A stretch of 25,613 nt of DNA from VRUG01 sp965372745 (GTDB taxonomy: Bacteria > Planctomycetota > Phycisphaerae > Sedimentisphaerales > Anaerobacaceae): positions 1-25,613 of the forward strand of contig CBDVDM010000025.1 of the NCBI GenBank assembly GCA_965372745.1, in the 5' to 3' direction. Below the pieces are notes generated by a model that saw nothing but the letters and a program-made list of their open reading frames with translations, was not told the origin of the DNA and did not search any database. This document shows, piece after piece, positions 22,078 to 25,613 of the stretch. Numbering within the stretch: the first letter of the stretch is position 1; every line of letters begins with the position of its first letter. The translations under genes and the position numbers were made by a program.

Positions 22078-22105
22078 ATTATAATTAAATCGTCAACACT
22101 GTCAA
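22078..22105 (-). promoter_or_regulatory. Near-consensus sigma-70 promoter of the nusA leader
   Basis: On the minus strand, -35 TTGACA (22100-22105), a 16-nt spacer and -10 TATAAT (22078-22083): both hexamers are perfect. The predicted start is about 22071, exactly at the 5' hairpin of the leader RNA. It is the strongest promoter seen in the window. Confidence 0.85.
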
Positions 22106-22204
22106 CGACAATAACTTTTTTGTAGTATTTATACGAATATTTCGCACAAAAAGCCTAATTTCCACAAAAAAACCGACTAATCACTCGAAAAGTCACAAAA
22201 ACTG

Positions 22205-22243
22205 CTGTAATTTATGCAAACGTTACTGTTTGAAGCAGTTTTT
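22205..22243. terminator. Possible bidirectional terminator between the nusA leader and the membrane-anchored gene
   Basis: The sequence aaactgct ... agcagtttt (about 22198-22244) forms a stem with A/T runs on both sides and a loop of about 29 nt. It could end transcription of the minus-strand gene above. The long loop makes it uncertain. Confidence 0.4.
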
Positions 22244-22914
22244 TAAAATACTGGGACAAAGTGCAGTTTAAGTTCGCCATTGGTGATATCAACTCTTTTG
22301 AGGCGAATTTTTTTACTGTTAATCGAAAAAATGGGTTCAAAAGGTTCGTTATTAACTAACGACCATGCTATTTTTGTTTTGATGTTATTTGTATCAACGT
22401 CTGTTGTATCCAAATGGTATTTATAAATCCTTTCTGCGATTATTTTTGCAGGGACGGTAATATTCACAGCCCCGATTTTAACTTTCACTACGTTTAGGTT
22501 CAAGAAGCCGTCTTTATCTATAGCCGGTCTGCCAACAATGGTAACTAAAAGTTTTACCCTTCCGCCTATTACTGTCCCGACTAATACTATCCGTCCAGGC
22601 CTGAAAAACACTTGGGGTGTTAGATATTCTATGCCGTTGTTTTGTATCGGCCAGTTGAAACGGGCGATAATGTCATTTATCCCTTCCTGCAGGACTGTTG
22701 TTTCAAAAGGCTCTTCGCTTTGGGCACCATTGTAAAGTTGAGGATAAAGAATATGTGTAAGGTAAGGGCTGACCTGGCGGCCTTCTATTGATGCGCCGCA
22801 CTTAAAACCATGAGGTTTGTACAATAACAGCAATACAAATATGCAGAAAAATGCCAACCAGCATATTAGTATCAAATGGACTTTTCTGTTCTTTTTCTTC
22901 TTATGTTCTTCCAA
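22243..22914 (-). CDS. Membrane-anchored extracytoplasmic protein, function unknown
   Basis: A 223-residue protein. A Lys-rich N terminus (HKKKKNRK) precedes one membrane span (about 13-32, LILICWLAFFCIFVLLLL). The remaining residues form a beta-rich domain outside the membrane (for example VFFRPGRIVLVGTVIGGRVKLLVTI, seen as alternating strands near residues 105-130). The architecture resembles YpmS-like/DUF2140 proteins by shape only. The start is TTG (22912-22914) with AAGG about 9 nt upstream; no ATG is suitable nearby. It is divergent from pyrF and probably shares the control region 22915-23032. Confidence 0.55.
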   Translation of the reverse strand: MEEHKKKKNRKVHLILICWLAFFCIFVLLLLYKPHGFKCGASIEGRQVSPYLTHILYPQLYNGAQSEEPFETTVLQEGINDIIARFNWPIQNNGIEYLTPQVFFRPGRIVLVGTVIGGRVKLLVTIVGRPAIDKDGFLNLNVVKVKIGAVNITVPAKIIAERIYKYHLDTTDVDTNNIKTKIAWSLVNNEPFEPIFSINSKKIRLKRVDITNGELKLHFVPVF

Positions 22915-22942
22915 ATTCGTGACCTTAATTATAATTTCTGTC

Positions 22943-22971
22943 TTGCCTGAAAGCTGCTGTATGATTATAGT
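22943..22971 (+). promoter_or_regulatory. Putative promoter of pyrF-murD
   Basis: TTGCCT (22943-22948), a 17-nt spacer and TATAGT (22966-22971) predict a start near 22978, about 55 nt before the pyrF ATG. It resembles the protease promoter at 12666 in its -35 (also TTGCCT). Confidence 0.6.
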
Positions 22972-23032
22972 GTCTGAATGAATTTACTCAATTGATAATC
23001 TTTGCTTTATCTGAAGAAAGGAAGTATGACAG

Positions 23033-23983
23033 ATGCCAAGCCATTTTGCTGACCGACTTTGCGATGCTGTAAAAGCCAAAAAAACTTCTCTGGTTGTGGG
23101 GCTGGACCCTGTTTACAGCCGATTACCGGATGCGATTAAAAATCATCGGGACATGAATGATGAGTTTGATGCCGCTGCTGCGGTCGATGCTATTTTTGAT
23201 TTCTGTACACAAACATTGCGAATCATTGCTCCTATGGTGCCTGCTGTTAAACTTAACATCGCCTTTTTTGAAAAATATCTCTGGGAAGGAATCGAATCCT
23301 ATTACTCATTGATTTGCGAGGCCGATGAGCTTGGCCTTGAGATAATTGGTGATGTTAAACGTGGTGACATCGGTCATACCGCCGAACTCTACGCTGCCGC
23401 TCATCTGCAAAATTCCGAACTCGTAGGATTGGAAGATACCATTACTGCCGATGCTATTACAATCAACGGTTTTGCCGGAACAGACGGCATCGAACCTTTT
23501 GCAAAGATGGCTGATGAGCAGGGAAAAGGAGTTTTTGTCTGGGTAAGAGCCTCGAATCTTTCAGCTGGTCCAATCCAGGATTTTGAAAATGCCGATGGTG
23601 TGAAGATGTATGAAAAAATCGCTGAAATAGTTGCCGAAGCTGCCCATCAGCCACAGCGAATCGGCACCAGTGGCTATAGTAATGTAGGCATGGTCGTCGG
23701 CGGAACTGCCCCCGATGTTTCTACTGCTCTACGCGACAAATACGATAAAATCTGGTTCCTCGTTCCGGGTTACGGTTCCCAGGGAGCATCTGCTGAAGAT
23801 TGCATTCGGTTCTGCAAGTCCGATGGCACCGGTGCCTTAATCAATGCCTCGCGTTCGATTATTTACGCTTATGAAAAGCCAAAGTACAAAGAGCAGTTCG
23901 GCGACGACTGGAAAAGATGTATCGAGCAGGCTGTCATCGATGCAAAAATCGATCTTGCAAATGCAATGCAAACAAAACTCTAA
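23033..23983 (+). CDS. pyrF: Orotidine-5'-phosphate decarboxylase, type 2 (PyrF)
   Basis: A 316-residue enzyme forming UMP from OMP, the last step of pyrimidine synthesis. The catalytic Asp-x-Lys-x-x-x-Asp array is in GDVKRGDIGHT (D107, K109, D112), the early substrate Asp is in VGLDP, and AVKLN (71-75) holds the active-site Lys73. Barrel-closing motifs include VPGYGSQGA and NASRSIIYA. The longer chain and the GDIGHTAELYA segment mark the type 2 subfamily common in planctomycetes and actinobacteria. An AAGGAAG ribosome site lies 9-12 nt before the ATG; an out-of-frame ATG at 23026 is closed after eight codons. murD starts one base after the stop. Confidence 0.96.
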   Translation: MPSHFADRLCDAVKAKKTSLVVGLDPVYSRLPDAIKNHRDMNDEFDAAAAVDAIFDFCTQTLRIIAPMVPAVKLNIAFFEKYLWEGIESYYSLICEADELGLEIIGDVKRGDIGHTAELYAAAHLQNSELVGLEDTITADAITINGFAGTDGIEPFAKMADEQGKGVFVWVRASNLSAGPIQDFENADGVKMYEKIAEIVAEAAHQPQRIGTSGYSNVGMVVGGTAPDVSTALRDKYDKIWFLVPGYGSQGASAEDCIRFCKSDGTGALINASRSIIYAYEKPKYKEQFGDDWKRCIEQAVIDAKIDLANAMQTKL

Positions 23984-23984
23984 T

Positions 23985-25352
23985 ATGAACATCGATTTTT
24001 TTGCCGGTAAAAAAGTTCTGGTTATGGGGATAGGCTCATTTGGCGGCGGGGTCGATGCTGCAAAGTTCGCCTGCGATGCCGGCGCAAAAGTTACCATAAC
24101 AGATACCGCATCAGCAGAGAAGTTAGCCGAATCAATTAGCCAGCTTGAAAATTACCCCCATATAGAATATCATCTCGGCTCACACATCCCCGCCGATTTT
24201 GAAGGTAACGATATTATCATCGTTAATCCCGCGGTCAGGCCGGATAATGAATTTCTAAAAATAGCTGCTGAACATAACAAGACCGTCACTTCGCAAATCA
24301 ACATTTTTTTCCAATTGTCAAATGCTGTGATAATCGGCATAACAGGCGCTAACGGCAAAAGCACAACCGCCGCCCTGACCGCTCATCTGCTCAGAAATAC
24401 GAGTGACGAGCGGCGAGCGACGAGCGACGAGCACGTTTGGCTAAGCGGGAATATAGGCCACAAACCATTGCTTGCTGTTTTAGACCGGATTGGCGACAGG
24501 GATTTGGTTGTTCTGGAACTCTCAAGTTTTCAATTAGAAAATCTTGCAGCAATTAAGAAAGCTCCTAAGGTCTCGGTTTTGACAAATCTTACCGCTAATC
24601 ATCTTGACCGTCACGGAAGCTTTGAAAATTATTGCTTGGCCAAGGAGGGTATTTTTAAATTTCAGTCTTTAGATGCTGATTTGCCTGCTGTTTCTATCTT
24701 TAATGCCGAGGACCAGACAGGTTGTAAATGGTTTGAAAAATACAAATCCGATACCGGCCGGCTCTGCCTTAAATTTTCAGCAGATGATATAACAGATGAG
24801 CTTAAGAAGGAGTTTACTTTGCCGGGCAGGGCAAACCTTTCAAATCTCGCTGCCGCTATTACTGTCGCAAGATATTTTGGCCTCGCAGATGACCGGATAA
24901 AGAAGTCTTTGCCGCTGTTTAAGCCGTTACCCTACAGGCTTGAACTTGTTGCTAATATCAATGGTGTTAAATGGTACAACGATTCGGTCGCCACTACGCC
25001 CCAAAGTACAATCGCTGCCTTACAGGCCTTCGACCAGCCAAAAATATTAATCGCCGGCGGTTACGATAAAGGCATTTGCTTTGATGAGCTGGCGAAAGAA
25101 ATTGCCAAAAAGGTAAAAGCTGCAATTCTAATTGGCCAGACTGCTGAAGCAATTGCCAAAGCAATAAAAGCCGAATCAAACATTAAAATAGAGATAGCTG
25201 ATTCGCTTGAAGATGCAGTTAAGCTGGCCAACGAAATTGCCTCTGCCGGTGACGTTGTCCTGCTCTCGCCTGCCTGTGCAAGCTACGATATGTTCAAAAA
25301 CTTTCAGCAGCGGGGGCTGCAGTTTAGCACACTTGTACATCAAATCAACTGA
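23985..25352 (+). CDS. murD: UDP-N-acetylmuramoylalanine-D-glutamate ligase (MurD)
   Basis: A 455-residue cytoplasmic enzyme that adds D-glutamate to UDP-MurNAc-L-Ala in peptidoglycan synthesis. It has a Rossmann-type N-terminal domain (KKVLVMGIGSFGGG), the central ATP loop GITGANGKSTTAA (119-130), then ELSSFQLE, LTNLTANHLDRHG, and the C-terminal ligase domain (YNDSVATTPQSTIAAL, ILIAGGYDKG, LLSPACASYDMF). The ATG at 23985 follows the pyrF stop by one base, so translation is probably coupled; the frame is open further back but that lies within pyrF. Residues 139-149 come from an inserted heptanucleotide repeat in a surface loop between the ATP loop and the conserved SGNIG. Peptidoglycan synthesis in this organism is implied. 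Confidence 0.95.
   Translation: MNIDFFAGKKVLVMGIGSFGGGVDAAKFACDAGAKVTITDTASAEKLAESISQLENYPHIEYHLGSHIPADFEGNDIIIVNPAVRPDNEFLKIAAEHNKTVTSQINIFFQLSNAVIIGITGANGKSTTAALTAHLLRNTSDERRATSDEHVWLSGNIGHKPLLAVLDRIGDRDLVVLELSSFQLENLAAIKKAPKVSVLTNLTANHLDRHGSFENYCLAKEGIFKFQSLDADLPAVSIFNAEDQTGCKWFEKYKSDTGRLCLKFSADDITDELKKEFTLPGRANLSNLAAAITVARYFGLADDRIKKSLPLFKPLPYRLELVANINGVKWYNDSVATTPQSTIAALQAFDQPKILIAGGYDKGICFDELAKEIAKKVKAAILIGQTAEAIAKAIKAESNIKIEIADSLEDAVKLANEIASAGDVVLLSPACASYDMFKNFQQRGLQFSTLVHQIN
24405..24432 (+). repeat. Four tandem copies of a heptanucleotide (GACGAGC) inside murD
   Basis: Units GACGAGC, GGCGAGC, GACGAGC and GACGAGC follow directly, preceded by a degenerate ACGAGT. They read SDERRATSDE in the MurD frame. 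A seven-nt unit encodes the same heptapeptide in all three frames and has no stop codon on either strand, so it is unusually tolerated within a gene. Confidence 0.9.
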
Positions 25353-25494
25353 TTATAGGAACATACCTTTATATCTCTCAAAGCCGGACGAAAAAATTTA
25401 TAGGCCGATAGCTGTTTACAAAGCTAAAATACAAACCTTAGCCTCATAACCGATACCTTACAAAATTTCCTGGAAAATCTCTCATAAAGTGCCT

Positions 25495-25524
25495 TTGTAA
25501 ATAGGTCGATTTGCATTCCATAAT
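25495..25524 (+). promoter_or_regulatory. Possible promoter of the last gene
   Basis: TTGTAA (25495-25500), an 18-nt spacer and CATAAT (25519-25524) lie about 29 nt before the ATG at 25553. Both elements are imperfect. The rest of 25353-25552 contains no recognisable gene. Confidence 0.35.
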
Positions 25525-25552
25525 GAAAAGTTGAGAATTTTGAGGTAAAATC

Positions 25553-25613
25553 ATGAACGAAGATAATGAAAAAAGACTGGAGAATAGATTACGCTATCAT
25601 TGGCCTGTTTGGT
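25553..25613 (+). CDS. Start of a gene of unknown function, cut by the window edge (partial)
   Basis: The ATG at 25553 has a good GAGGT ribosome site about 7 nt upstream (TGAGGTAAAATC). Only 20 residues are visible: MNEDNEKRLENRLRYHWPVW. The RLRYHWPVW opening reminds me of PilZ-domain proteins (c-di-GMP binding) in this bacterial group, but it is too short to decide. If correct it would be a further c-di-GMP-related gene in the window. Confidence 0.6.
   Translation, partial: MNEDNEKRLENRLRYHWPVW

Overview
The window reads as chromosomal DNA of a moderately AT-rich bacterium. My best guess is Planctomycetota, class Phycisphaerae (Sedimentisphaerales/MSBL9-like). The clues are secreted proteins of planctomycete type, a Lys-rich tail on a small DNA-repair-fold protein, weak or absent Shine-Dalgarno sites on many genes, and IspG, long-form HisG and type 2 PyrF proteins. 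The lineage is inferred from protein style and gene content, not from a marker search.

Layout. 1-188 is the 3' end of a membrane protein gene. 189-1259 has no intact protein gene but holds a tRNA-Asn(GTT), a frameshifted GIY-YIG endonuclease gene and a second, broken tRNA-Asn copy. 1260-4209 (+) is a Ser/Thr kinase overlapping a metallophosphatase, then a membrane glycosyltransferase. 4261-7981 (-) carries a GGDEF diguanylate cyclase, a small partner-like protein ending in a FliM-like peptide, and a large membrane/repeat protein. 8368-12215 alternates strands: PIN-TRAM protein (+), IspG (-), alpha/beta hydrolase (+), LexA (-). 12746-15641 (+) encodes two exported proteins, a trypsin-like protease and a DUF3352-like protein. 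HisG (-) follows.

16705-22105 (-) is the translation/transcription operon nusA-infB-rbfA plus a degenerate endonuclease III-fold gene, closed by a clear intrinsic terminator. It is preceded by a near-consensus promoter and a roughly 275-nt structured leader. The leader has its own ribosome site, a putative 11-residue peptide ORF and an intrinsic terminator just before nusA. The usual rimP gene is not there. The window ends with a membrane-anchored protein (-), the tightly spaced pair pyrF-murD (+), and the start of a further gene.

Most interesting: (1) the nusA leader RNA, which looks like an undescribed attenuator or small RNA; (2) the tRNA-Asn / GIY-YIG / broken tRNA-Asn arrangement; (3) a FliM-like EMDALLG tail next to a degenerate receiver-GGDEF protein; (4) the nuclease-fold gene with lost catalytic residues at the end of the nusA operon; (5) a heptanucleotide repeat inserted in frame in murD. 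Most other genes are ordinary housekeeping genes.
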